DNA of 64,000 bases from a virus: positions 1 through 64,000 of IMG/VR virus record IMGVR_UViG_3300027906_002394; one strand, given 5' to 3'. This document shows, piece after piece, positions 41,122-48,332 of this stretch (its first letter is position 1; each line of letters begins with the position of its first letter). The notes beneath the pieces were generated by a model. That model made no database searches and had not been told where the DNA came from. It saw nothing but the letters and a program-made list of their open reading frames with translations. The position numbers were made by a program, and so were the translations under genes.

Positions 41122-41218
41122 ACTCGATGAGATAGAACAAAAAGAAAAAGAAAAACAAGAACACTTAGAAAAGAAACTTAAAAAGATGAGAGAACGAGAC
41201 CCTTTTATCTATGACTAG
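41015..41218 (+). CDS. Small charged helical protein
   Basis: 67 residues, ATG at 41015 with GGAG upstream, nested in the end of the dehydrogenase gene (107-base overlap, different frame). It is almost entirely one Lys/Glu-rich coiled coil (KLDEIEQKEKEKQEHLEKKL). It could be an assembly or scaffold helix. The good ribosome binding site supports it; the overlap means one of the two C-terminal/N-terminal stretches is incidental. Confidence 0.5.
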   Translation: MKKRTKEKLHKFMKAGELTRVIRKVLLEVSEKTDSKLDEIEQKEKEKQEHLEKKLKKMRERDPFIYD

Positions 41219-42062
41219 ATTAGTTGCATATGGATGTTCACATACTGGCGGTAATGAGTTAGCTGACCACATTGTTCTTAAACAACCAAGAGAAAAAGTT
41301 GACATAGTAAAATCTAGCTATGGTCAAGGAAATTGGGATAAGATTTTTGATTATTTTGGTTTTGATTCTGACCCAATGGATGAGATGGAGTTTGATATTT
41401 TTCGGTATATTGATATTACCAGAATTGAAGAACTTCATTGTGGTGAGGATTTAAATCGCTCTTTGAGTTGGGTTAGATATCTTGCTGAAATGCGTGGGTT
41501 TTCTCATTATAAGAATAGAGGGTATGGTGGTGCTTCATTAGAACATTGTCTTTTTTTCTTAGAAAATGATTTGATGAATAGAGAAGTAAGTTTAGATTTA
41601 GACGAAATCATTGTTCAAGTGCCACACCCATATAGATGGTTATCATTTAAACATGATGGAGAATTTACTACATGGAGTCCAAACCAAGTATTCACTCTTC
41701 CTATAGGTTCCGATGGAACTACATATGGAACAAAACCAGATATTGATTCCTTCCGAACACATGAGTTAAATATCTATAATATTACTTGGAGATATTACAA
41801 GTCAATGAAACAACTTAAACAACTTGGTGCCAACTTTTTCTTTATAGAAAAGACTCCAGAAAACATAAAAAATGATTTATATCTTGACTGTGATGAAATC
41901 CCTAGTTTTGAATGGGTAGAATATTGTTGGAATTGGATTATTAAAAATTGTATTAAAATTGAAGGTTGTTATGATACCGATGATAAACATGGTTGGGGTC
42001 ACTATGGAACAGATGTACACTATGATATTGCGAGAGATTTAAATGATAAGTTGGGGAATTAG
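41211..42062 (+). CDS. SGNH-like phage protein
   Basis: 283 residues. Opens with TRLVAYGCSHTGGNELADHI, the G-C-S-H nucleophile block with a GG following. YGGASLEHCLFFLENDL is the second block, and IVQVPHPYRW the third (the residue after VQVP is His instead of the usual Asn). A C-terminal HGWGHYGTDVHYDIARDL supplies the catalytic His region. Its end overlaps the carbamoyltransferase start. With the other SGNH members it may act on acylated or carbamoylated sugars made by this operon; that link is inference. Confidence 0.55.
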   Translation: MTRLVAYGCSHTGGNELADHIVLKQPREKVDIVKSSYGQGNWDKIFDYFGFDSDPMDEMEFDIFRYIDITRIEELHCGEDLNRSLSWVRYLAEMRGFSHYKNRGYGGASLEHCLFFLENDLMNREVSLDLDEIIVQVPHPYRWLSFKHDGEFTTWSPNQVFTLPIGSDGTTYGTKPDIDSFRTHELNIYNITWRYYKSMKQLKQLGANFFFIEKTPENIKNDLYLDCDEIPSFEWVEYCWNWIIKNCIKIEGCYDTDDKHGWGHYGTDVHYDIARDLNDKLGN

Positions 42063-43458
42063 TGCTTGTACACATGACGCTTCTTTAGCGGTTGTTAGAG
42101 ATGATGAGATATTGTTTGCCTCTCATAGTGAGAGATTTAGCGGATATAAAAATGATGCTTTTCTGAATCCAGAGATTATCATGGAAGCGAAAAAGTATGG
42201 TGAACCCGATTATGTTTATTGGTATGAAAATCCTTGGTTAAAATGGACAAGGAAGAAATACGCAAAACAACAAAGACCTTGGTTAAGTCCTAGAAAATAT
42301 TTAAAACACTTTGGAATCAAGGCACCCTATTATACTACGCACCATAAAGCACATGCAGCTGCTGGGTATTATACTTCACCCTTTGATAGTTCCGCGATAT
42401 TAGTCATTGATGCTATTGGAGAATGGACTACCACATCTATATGGAAGGACATGAAATGTATCTGGACTTCTAAGTATCCAGACTCATTAGGGTTGTTCTA
42501 TTCCGCGATGACAGATAGAATTGGATTGAAAGCAAATGAAGATGAGTACATCCTTATGGGTATGTCTGCTTATGGTGACCCCGATAGATTTTATGATGAC
42601 ATTAAACCATTACTAAAACAGAACCTACATAGAGGATGTAAGTGGTGGAACCCAGATTTAAAAGAAGAAGATTACTTTGATGTCGCAGCTGCTACACAGA
42701 AAGTCTATGAAGAACAATTTGGAAAACTGCTATTTACAACTGCGAGATTAACAGACCAAACCAATCTGGTTTTTATGGGTGGGTGTGCTTTAAATTGTTT
42801 GGCGAATAGAATTATACCACAGTATTTTGCTAATCATTGGATTATGCCAAATCCAGGCGATGCTGGTTCTTCTATTGGTGCGATTGCAGCTAGGGAACAT
42901 AAAAAGTTGAAATGGAAAACACCGTATCTTGGATATAATATAGAAGGCGGATATCCAACTAGTGATATACTAGCAAATCTTGTCGCATTGAAGATATGTG
43001 GTGTCGCAAATGGTAGGGCGGAGTTTGGGCCGAGAGCTTTGGGTAATAGAAGTTTACTCGCAGACCCAAAAGGTTCTCAAATGAAAGATGTCGTTAATAA
43101 GATTAAAAAGAGACAGGAGTTTAGACCCTTTGCACCAGTTATATTAGAATCCGAAGTACACAAGTATTTTGATGTACCAGAAGGATTTCAATCACCGTAT
43201 ATGCAACATGTCGTTAGATGTAAAGAACCAGAACTGTTTCCTGCTATAGTACATAAGGATGGAACCAGTAGAGTTCAGACTGTCAATGATGAACAACATA
43301 GTGGGTTGACGCGGTTGTTACAAAGATGGAAAACATATAGTGGTCATCCCATCCTTCTAAATACGAGTTTGAATATTAAAGGCGAACCAATAGTCAATGA
43401 TGAAAAAGATGCAGCTAGGTTTGAGAAGAAGTATGGAGTTAAGGTGTGTGTAAGATAG
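42043..43458 (+). CDS. Carbamoyltransferase, NodU/TobZ family
   Basis: 471 residues, below the usual 550-600. N-terminal WGISACTHDASLAVV and HHKAHAAAGYYTSPF are the Kae1-like domain that binds the adenylated carbamate and metal. LVFMGGCALNCLANRII, GRAEFGPRALGNRSLLADP and RPFAPVILES are the C-terminal YrdC-like region, with LLNTSLNIKGEPIV near the end. It would transfer a carbamoyl group from carbamoyl phosphate to a hydroxyl of a sugar (Nod factor, aminoglycoside precursor, surface glycan). Related proteins occur in cyanophages. Confidence 0.85.
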   Translation: MISWGISACTHDASLAVVRDDEILFASHSERFSGYKNDAFLNPEIIMEAKKYGEPDYVYWYENPWLKWTRKKYAKQQRPWLSPRKYLKHFGIKAPYYTTHHKAHAAAGYYTSPFDSSAILVIDAIGEWTTTSIWKDMKCIWTSKYPDSLGLFYSAMTDRIGLKANEDEYILMGMSAYGDPDRFYDDIKPLLKQNLHRGCKWWNPDLKEEDYFDVAAATQKVYEEQFGKLLFTTARLTDQTNLVFMGGCALNCLANRIIPQYFANHWIMPNPGDAGSSIGAIAAREHKKLKWKTPYLGYNIEGGYPTSDILANLVALKICGVANGRAEFGPRALGNRSLLADPKGSQMKDVVNKIKKRQEFRPFAPVILESEVHKYFDVPEGFQSPYMQHVVRCKEPELFPAIVHKDGTSRVQTVNDEQHSGLTRLLQRWKTYSGHPILLNTSLNIKGEPIVNDEKDAARFEKKYGVKVCVR

Positions 43459-43991
43459 AACAAGTTAGACCTTTGATATGGGAATTAACAGAATTAGATT
43501 TACCACCAATACCACCCCAAGACCAATGGCGCACGGCTGGACTATTTACTGAAGGTGAAATATCTAATGCACCGTTGCGTGAAATATATCACTTTCCTGT
43601 TTTAAAAGAATCATGGGGTATTATATCAGATAAGGTACTTCACTTAATAAGAAATCTTGATTTAAATGAATTGTGGCAGGGATATAATGTAAATCTAAAA
43701 CCTTTTGATACTATAGGATTATGTATTCATAAAGATTTACCAAATTTCAATATGTATGGTCATTATGATAACCGTAGAGTTATTGGTGCAATAATAGTGA
43801 ACTTAGTGGATAATAAAGACCCTACAACCTTTTTAAATTATACTAGTCCCACAGAAAGGAATACTGGTATTTTCTTTTTGAATGATTATACTACAAGACA
43901 CGCGGTAAGAAATACAAGTGACCGAGATAGAATAACAGCATATCAAAATATATTCATTGACTCTTTTTTTAAGGGAACATCAAATGCGTGA
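43446..43991 (+). CDS. 2OG-Fe(II) dioxygenase-like protein (prolyl-hydroxylase fold)
   Basis: 181 residues, GTG at 43446, inside the end of the carbamoyltransferase. MYGHYDNRRVIGAIIVNL contains the His-x-Asp pair, TRHAVRNTSDRDRITAYQ contains the distal His and a 2OG-binding Arg. Compared with the 23513 gene it is shorter at the N-terminus. It would hydroxylate a metabolite or a peptide. Its last 8 bases overlap the next SGNH gene. Confidence 0.6.
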   Translation: MCKIEQVRPLIWELTELDLPPIPPQDQWRTAGLFTEGEISNAPLREIYHFPVLKESWGIISDKVLHLIRNLDLNELWQGYNVNLKPFDTIGLCIHKDLPNFNMYGHYDNRRVIGAIIVNLVDNKDPTTFLNYTSPTERNTGIFFLNDYTTRHAVRNTSDRDRITAYQNIFIDSFFKGTSNA

Positions 43992-44847
43992 GATAAGATA
44001 TCATAATGACGAAATCATAAAGGTAGATGGACTTCATTTCTATGGATGTTCTTATGTTGCTGGACAGGAACTTTTGGACAAAGAACTTCCAGACCCAATG
44101 GCTATTGACCCAAAAAAGATGGCGAAACAGGAGGGCGAACCACAAGATGAATATTATCGCAGAAGATTATCAAGAGAACTTCTTTGGAAGAAAAAAATAA
44201 AACTTGAAAAACAACTCGCGTGGCCACAACACATGTGTAGTTTATTAAAGGTTAGATGTTATAATCATGGACAACACGGTTCATCTATGACCCAGATGAA
44301 GGGGAACATAGTTCAACATATTATAGATGGATTATATGAACCCAATGAAGCTATAGTTGTCGGGTTGACAGGATTTGCTAGAGAAATGGTTTTTGCAGAA
44401 GATGAAACTCTTCTCTATCATCTTAGAAAACATGGCGCTGCTGTAAGTATGGTTATTGCATCTGACTACGAAAGAAGAGGTGATAAAGAGTTCGCGTTGA
44501 AGTATATGAACTTAAAAGGAACCTATACTTACCTGTGGTTTTTCTTACATGAAATATGGAATATCATGAATATTTGCGTGACAAACAATGTAAAACTCTA
44601 CATTATTCCTATGTTAGACCCATTTAACCTTAAATGGTACAGAAAACAGTACGATATTGACTATAAAACCAATGAATTTAATACACAATTGAAATTTCTA
44701 ATGTCTGAAATAGATAAGTATATGATAAAGGGAATGAAGATTGACCCACTAGGGGCCAACATTATAGAAAGATTACCAAGGGGCCATCCTTGTGCCAAGA
44801 GTCATGAAAAGTTTGGTATAAAGGTTGGTGAGAAGTTATTAATATGA
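43984..44847 (+). CDS. SGNH-like phage protein
   Basis: 287 residues from ATG 43984. GLHFYGCSYVAGQELLDKEL is the nucleophile block, HGQHGSSMTQMKGNI the second, IVVGLTGFAREMV the third, and LPRGHPCAKSHEKFGIKV the HP-x(4)-H end. Compared with 41211 it is closer to the 1968 protein in the HP..H region. Ends with a 4-base overlap. Enzymatic activity not established. Confidence 0.6.
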   Translation: MREIRYHNDEIIKVDGLHFYGCSYVAGQELLDKELPDPMAIDPKKMAKQEGEPQDEYYRRRLSRELLWKKKIKLEKQLAWPQHMCSLLKVRCYNHGQHGSSMTQMKGNIVQHIIDGLYEPNEAIVVGLTGFAREMVFAEDETLLYHLRKHGAAVSMVIASDYERRGDKEFALKYMNLKGTYTYLWFFLHEIWNIMNICVTNNVKLYIIPMLDPFNLKWYRKQYDIDYKTNEFNTQLKFLMSEIDKYMIKGMKIDPLGANIIERLPRGHPCAKSHEKFGIKVGEKLLI

Positions 44848-45140
44848 GTAACATATTAAAGTTCCCAACCAAACGCAAATGGGAACCTACAGGATACAGA
44901 ATTAATCTATACACGGAAGAGGATATCTATCTCGTTCTCTTGTGTCTCAATATATCCGATGATTTAGATGACCCCAAACGCTGGGTCAGAAAAGACCTTC
45001 GCACTTTAGAACCAGAATTCGTCATAGACAAACTTAATGAATGTCTAGACAATCAAGCGTTATCTGAGAAAACATATAAAAACATTCGTAGGATAATGAA
45101 TTCAATAGAAGTTGTGCCATTATCGGCACTTTATAATTAG
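44844..45140 (+). CDS. Small hypothetical protein
   Basis: 98 residues. No membrane segment; mixed helix with a KFPTKRKWEPTG start and a TYKNIRRIMNSIEVV end. I do not recognise it. It ends 8 bases before the TorF porin gene. Confidence 0.6.
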   Translation: MSNILKFPTKRKWEPTGYRINLYTEEDIYLVLLCLNISDDLDDPKRWVRKDLRTLEPEFVIDKLNECLDNQALSEKTYKNIRRIMNSIEVVPLSALYN

Positions 45141-45148
45141 GAGAAAAA

Positions 45149-45754
45149 ATGAAATATTTAATAATGATATTAGCAATGGTGGCATCATTTGGTGCTCACG
45201 CGGAAATAAATTCTTCTGCCAATGTAGCGTTGAGTAGTGAATATATTTTTAGGGGTCAAACCCAAACTTTAGGAGACCCAGCTGTCTCTGGTGGATTTGA
45301 TGTTGGGTATGAAGGAGCCTTTATCGGAATGTGGGCATCTGAAGTAGATTACGGAGATGGACTTGCAAATTTAGAGGTTGACCTTTATGCTGGATATGGT
45401 TTGGGATGGAAAGACTTTTCTGCTTCTTACACATATGTAGACTATAACTATAACGGAGACTCATCTTTAGATGGAGTTGAACATCAAATAGCACTAGGAT
45501 GGAAAGATGTAAGTCTTTTACATGTAGTTGGTGCAGAGGGGTTTGTTGATTATAGTGAAGTCTCTTACACTTTACCTATAGTTGCATTTGATGTTTCATG
45601 GGGAACATGGGATACAATAGGTGACAATTGGTCAGTTGGGAAAAGCTTTGACTTGGGCCCAGTTGACGGAACAATTCAGTATATAGAATTTCATGGTGAT
45701 GCTGATATTTCAAACGAAAGGAATATAGTATTAACAATAAGCAAAGAAATATAA
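45149..45754 (+). CDS. TorF-family putative outer-membrane porin
   Basis: 201 residues, TAGGAG upstream. Signal peptide residues 1-18 (cut after SFGAHA). The mature part starts EINSSANVALSSEYIFRGQT, the characteristic opening of the TorF/TIGR02001 family, then GDPAVSGGFDVGYEGAFIGM and regularly spaced aromatic strands. The C-terminus (FHGDADISNERNIVLTISKEI) makes the last strand end in Ile, not Phe. The product would be an 8- to 10-stranded barrel in the outer membrane. Porins are rare in phage genomes; this one closes the long surface-chemistry operon. Confidence 0.8.
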   Translation: MKYLIMILAMVASFGAHAEINSSANVALSSEYIFRGQTQTLGDPAVSGGFDVGYEGAFIGMWASEVDYGDGLANLEVDLYAGYGLGWKDFSASYTYVDYNYNGDSSLDGVEHQIALGWKDVSLLHVVGAEGFVDYSEVSYTLPIVAFDVSWGTWDTIGDNWSVGKSFDLGPVDGTIQYIEFHGDADISNERNIVLTISKEI

Positions 45755-45772
45755 CAAGATACATTTTAAATC

Positions 45773-45824
45773 GAGGAGAGATTATGTAAAAACAGTCTTT
45801 ATGATGGATAGCAAATTAATTTAA
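45773..45824 (+). other. Strong Shine-Dalgarno with start-stop and 7-codon mini-ORFs
   Basis: GAGGAGAG (45773-45780) is followed at normal spacing by ATG immediately followed by TAA (45784-45789), and then by a 7-codon ORF (45801-45824) before the phoH gene. Minimal ORFs of this kind can trap ribosomes or regulate downstream translation. It may also be a decayed gene start. Confidence 0.35.
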
Positions 45825-45847
45825 CCAACCATCTGGAGAGATACCAC

Positions 45848-46609
45848 ATGCCAAGACGCAATACAAACCTACAAGTAATTGAGAATTTAAATTCTGATGT
45901 ACAGAAGGTGAAAAGAAAATCAACTTTAAAAATGCGTATTGAGGATTTAATTACAATTGATGCACTCACAGAAACCCAAGGACATTTTTTCGCAGAGTAC
46001 AAAAAAGATTGTAGAGCAATGTTATTACATGGATGCGCTGGTACAGGAAAAACATTTATTGCCCTGTACCGAGCATTAGAACAGGTTTTACAGAGAGGAA
46101 ACCCATATAAGAAAGTAGTCGTTATAAGGTCAGCAGTCCCATCAAGAGAAATAGGACATTTGCCAGGCGATGAAACTGAGAAGACTGCGGTGTACATGCA
46201 ACCATATATTGATATGTGTACTGCATTGTTCCCCCAAAAACAACAGGCATTCCAGAGACTAATCGAACAGAAATATGTAGAATGGATGATTACATCATTT
46301 GTAAGAGGAATTACATTGGATAATTCCATTATTATCGTGGATGAGTGTCAAAATATGAATGACATGGAGATTAATTCCATTATAACTCGCGTAGGACATA
46401 ATAGTAAGATTATATTCTGTGGAGACTTCCGTCAAACTGACCTATATAAGAAAGGCGATTTAAGTGGATTGCAGAAATTCATGGTAATTGCTGAAAATAT
46501 GCCTTCTTTTAGGACTTTTGAGTTTAGTGAGGACGATATTGTCCGTTCTGACCTTGTAAAAGAGTATTTAATCTCAAGAATCCGCTATGAAGAGCAATAT
46601 AGGACTTGA
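45848..46609 (+). CDS. phoH: PhoH-like ATPase
   Basis: 253 residues. Walker A is MLLHGCAGTGKTFIAL (about 59-74), Walker B IIIVDECQNMNDMEI (about 161-175), motif GRVGHNSKIIFCGDFRQTD near 185-200 as ITRVGHNSKIIFCGDFRQTD. It has the core of E. coli PhoH without the extra N-terminal domain, as in other marine phages. It is an ATPase/helicase-like protein linked to RNA metabolism in some bacteria, and a common marine phage gene. Confidence 0.92.
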   Translation: MPRRNTNLQVIENLNSDVQKVKRKSTLKMRIEDLITIDALTETQGHFFAEYKKDCRAMLLHGCAGTGKTFIALYRALEQVLQRGNPYKKVVVIRSAVPSREIGHLPGDETEKTAVYMQPYIDMCTALFPQKQQAFQRLIEQKYVEWMITSFVRGITLDNSIIIVDECQNMNDMEINSIITRVGHNSKIIFCGDFRQTDLYKKGDLSGLQKFMVIAENMPSFRTFEFSEDDIVRSDLVKEYLISRIRYEEQYRT

Positions 46610-46634
46610 CATTTGCTCTGAAGGCTAGTATAAT
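46606..46634 (+). promoter_or_regulatory. Sigma70-type promoter P8
   Basis: TTGACA at 46606-46611, 17 bp, TATAAT at 46629-46634, a full consensus. The stop of phoH overlaps the -35 box. It drives the nuclease gene at 46661. Confidence 0.85.
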
Positions 46635-46660
46635 GGTCACATAATTATAGGATTTTTGTA

Positions 46661-47320
46661 ATGTTTACACATATTGACGAAAAACACGATTTTCCCCAGT
46701 TAATGAGGGAGAATTTTGAAGGAAAAAGGACATATGTAACGGAAAATGGTGATAGATACCCTTCTATCACCACCGTTCTTGGATATAAGATAAAACCCGC
46801 TATAAAAGCATGGAGAAAAAAGGTAGGAGAACAGACCGCGAACAAAATATCGCGTCAATCGTCTGTTCGGGGAACCAAAATTCATGGTGTTTGCGAGGAT
46901 TATCTTAATAATAAGGAACTTGATACTGAAATGTTGTCCTTTGTAGAGGAAGATATGTTTGATAACATGCGCCTTTACCTTGATAAAATAGACAACATTC
47001 ACGCGATTGAACAATTTTTGTACAGCGACCATTTAAGGTTGGCTGGTCAAGCGGATTGTATCGCGGAATTTGAGGGAAAATTGTCTATTATTGACTTTAA
47101 AACCTCTGCTAAAAGGAAAACCAAGTCATATATAAAGAATTATTTCGCTCAATGTGCTGGTTATGCCATCATGTTTGAGGAAAGAACAGGAATACCTATC
47201 ACAAATTCAGTAATTATCATTGGTGTAGCGAATGAAGAACCACAATTATTCATTGAACATCGTGATAATTATACAGAATACTTGTTAGAATGTCGAGATT
47301 TATACGAAAATAACGCTTGA
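46661..47320 (+). CDS. PD-(D/E)XK exonuclease (RecB-like)
   Basis: 219 residues. Core motifs are RGTKIHGVCEDYLN (helix with the conserved Glu), LAGQADCIAEFEGKLSIIDFK followed by TS (Asp of GQAD and Asp-x-Lys of the active site), and YFAQCAGYAIMFEER (Gln-x-x-x-Y). This is the complete RecB-type set. Similar nucleases are found in cyanophages. It would degrade host or damaged DNA. The tag-like end YENNA is the last residue set before P9. Confidence 0.85.
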   Translation: MFTHIDEKHDFPQLMRENFEGKRTYVTENGDRYPSITTVLGYKIKPAIKAWRKKVGEQTANKISRQSSVRGTKIHGVCEDYLNNKELDTEMLSFVEEDMFDNMRLYLDKIDNIHAIEQFLYSDHLRLAGQADCIAEFEGKLSIIDFKTSAKRKTKSYIKNYFAQCAGYAIMFEERTGIPITNSVIIIGVANEEPQLFIEHRDNYTEYLLECRDLYENNA

Positions 47321-47345
47321 CTTCTGGCCCATCTTATACTATAAT
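47317..47345 (+). promoter_or_regulatory. Sigma70-type promoter P9 for the tmRNA
   Basis: TTGACT at 47317-47322, 17 bp, TATAAT at 47340-47345. The nuclease stop overlaps it. Transcription would start near 47352, immediately at the tmRNA precursor. Confidence 0.85.
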
Positions 47346-47352
47346 ATAAATA
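47345..47352 (+). promoter_or_regulatory. T4-type late box overlapping P9
   Basis: TATAAATA begins at the last base of the P9 -10 box, giving TATAATATAAATA. Early and late transcription of the tmRNA would then start within a few bases of each other. Confidence 0.55.
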
Positions 47353-47590
47353 TAACTTGACTCTATGAAACGAATTGAAAGGTTGACAGGACGGGGGTGC
47401 GATTCCCCCCGCCTCCACCAATTTATCCTTATAGACCCGACTAAGGGGGCGAATAGGATCGACTGGGACTTATTAGAGGAGTGGAGAGTTCGGAGAGGAA
47501 GCTGCCGTAAGTGCAACGCAACCATAAACGCAGAAGATAATACTGCTTATGAGGACTACGCTTTAGCGGCGTAGAATCGCTCGGGGTTTT
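47353..47590 (+). ncRNA. ssrA: Circularly permuted two-piece tmRNA
   Basis: The acceptor piece comes first, ending at 47420 in a T-arm (GGGGGTGCGATTCCCCC) and GCCTCCACCA. A 24-base spacer (47421-47444) follows, then the coding piece opens with GGGGGCGAATAGGATCGAC at 47445, the usual tmRNA 5' sequence. GGGGGC pairs with GCCTCC and gives a G-U pair at the third position, the alanine identity element. The tag frame ends at TAG 47572-47574 and reads AEDNTAYEDYALAA if the resume codon is GCA 47530. An in-frame GCA at 47518 would lengthen it by four residues. Two-piece tmRNAs are known in alphaproteobacteria and some cyanobacteria. It would rescue stalled ribosomes and tag the nascent chains for degradation. 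Confidence 0.93.
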
Positions 47591-47591
47591 G

Positions 47592-47628
47592 GAGACAGTT
47601 CCTAGCACCAGAATACTGTCTCGTTTTT
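47592..47628 (+). terminator. Rho-independent terminator after tmRNA
   Basis: GAGACAGT (47592-47599) and ACTGTCTC (47615-47622) form a perfect 8-bp stem with a 15-base loop, followed by G and five T. Confidence 0.88.
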
Positions 47629-47653
47629 ATCTCATAAAGAGAAGGAGGAAGAT

Positions 47654-47764
47654 ATGTGGTTAATTACAGGACTCGTAATAGGAGTTGTAGTTGGTGCATG
47701 GATTAAAGACCGAAAAGGTTGGTTGGATTTTCTTGACACATTATTTGACAAGATACCATTCTAA
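47654..47764 (+). CDS. Tiny membrane protein
   Basis: 36 residues, ATG at 47654 preceded by GAAGGAGGAAG, an excellent ribosome binding site. Residues 2-15 (WLITGLVIGVVVGAW) form one membrane span, followed by IKDRKGWLDFLDTLFDKIPF. It lies just before the lysin gene and could be a holin-like or pinholin-like peptide; single-span and short, so this is only a suggestion. Confidence 0.6.
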   Translation: MWLITGLVIGVVVGAWIKDRKGWLDFLDTLFDKIPF

Positions 47765-47775
47765 TCTAGTACACT

Positions 47776-48330
47776 ATGTACAGTTGGTTTTTAACTGCCA
47801 TCTCAGCGGTTACATTAGTATTGTTCCCGCTAAGCGCTGACAACCACTTTGTTAACGACAAGAATTTCCTAGAATATGAACAGGAATTAATTCATAATCA
47901 AGAAGAAATTGCTTGTCTTGCCGTTAACATTTACCACGAAGCGAGGGGCGAAAGTGAAGAAGGAAAACTTGCAGTAGCTTTCGTAACTCTCAATCGTGTT
48001 AAGAGTGACGCATATCCAGATACAGTTTGTGGAGTTGTTTATCAAGGAAAACACAAACGGTCTTGGAGAGATAATGAAACGCTGGTTCCAGTAAGACATG
48101 GATGCCAATTCAGTTGGTACTGTGACGGTAAATCCGACATGGTACAAGATTTCGACTCATATGAGGAAATCGTTGAATTGTCAATGAATGTCTGGTATGG
48201 AAGGTTTGAAGATAACACAGATGGAAGTTTGTTTTATCACGCAGATTATGTAGACCCAGCATGGGCGCAACACATGGCAATGACAAAAAGGATAGATAAT
48301 CACATTTTTTACACGATGTCGAGTTATTAA
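47776..48330 (+). CDS. SleB-type cell-wall hydrolase (endolysin)
   Basis: 184 residues. N-terminal hydrophobic segment (about 4-20, WFLTAISAVTLVLFPLS) acts as a signal or anchor. The hydrolase_2 (SleB) core is CLAVNIYHEARGESEEGKLA, with the catalytic Glu in HEARGE, then VAFVTLNRVKS, then GCQFSWYCDG and YHADYVDPAW. It cleaves peptidoglycan as a lytic transglycosylase-type enzyme and is the likely phage endolysin. The signal-like N-terminus suggests export without a classical holin, or a signal-anchor-release mechanism. Confidence 0.88.
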   Translation: MYSWFLTAISAVTLVLFPLSADNHFVNDKNFLEYEQELIHNQEEIACLAVNIYHEARGESEEGKLAVAFVTLNRVKSDAYPDTVCGVVYQGKHKRSWRDNETLVPVRHGCQFSWYCDGKSDMVQDFDSYEEIVELSMNVWYGRFEDNTDGSLFYHADYVDPAWAQHMAMTKRIDNHIFYTMSSY

Positions 48331-48332
48331 TT

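Noticed and set aside
47365-47574. 69-residue reading frame ending in YALAA
   Set aside because: It is the tmRNA read as a protein: the frame includes the acceptor piece and the tag; only the tag portion is translated, by the tmRNA mechanism.
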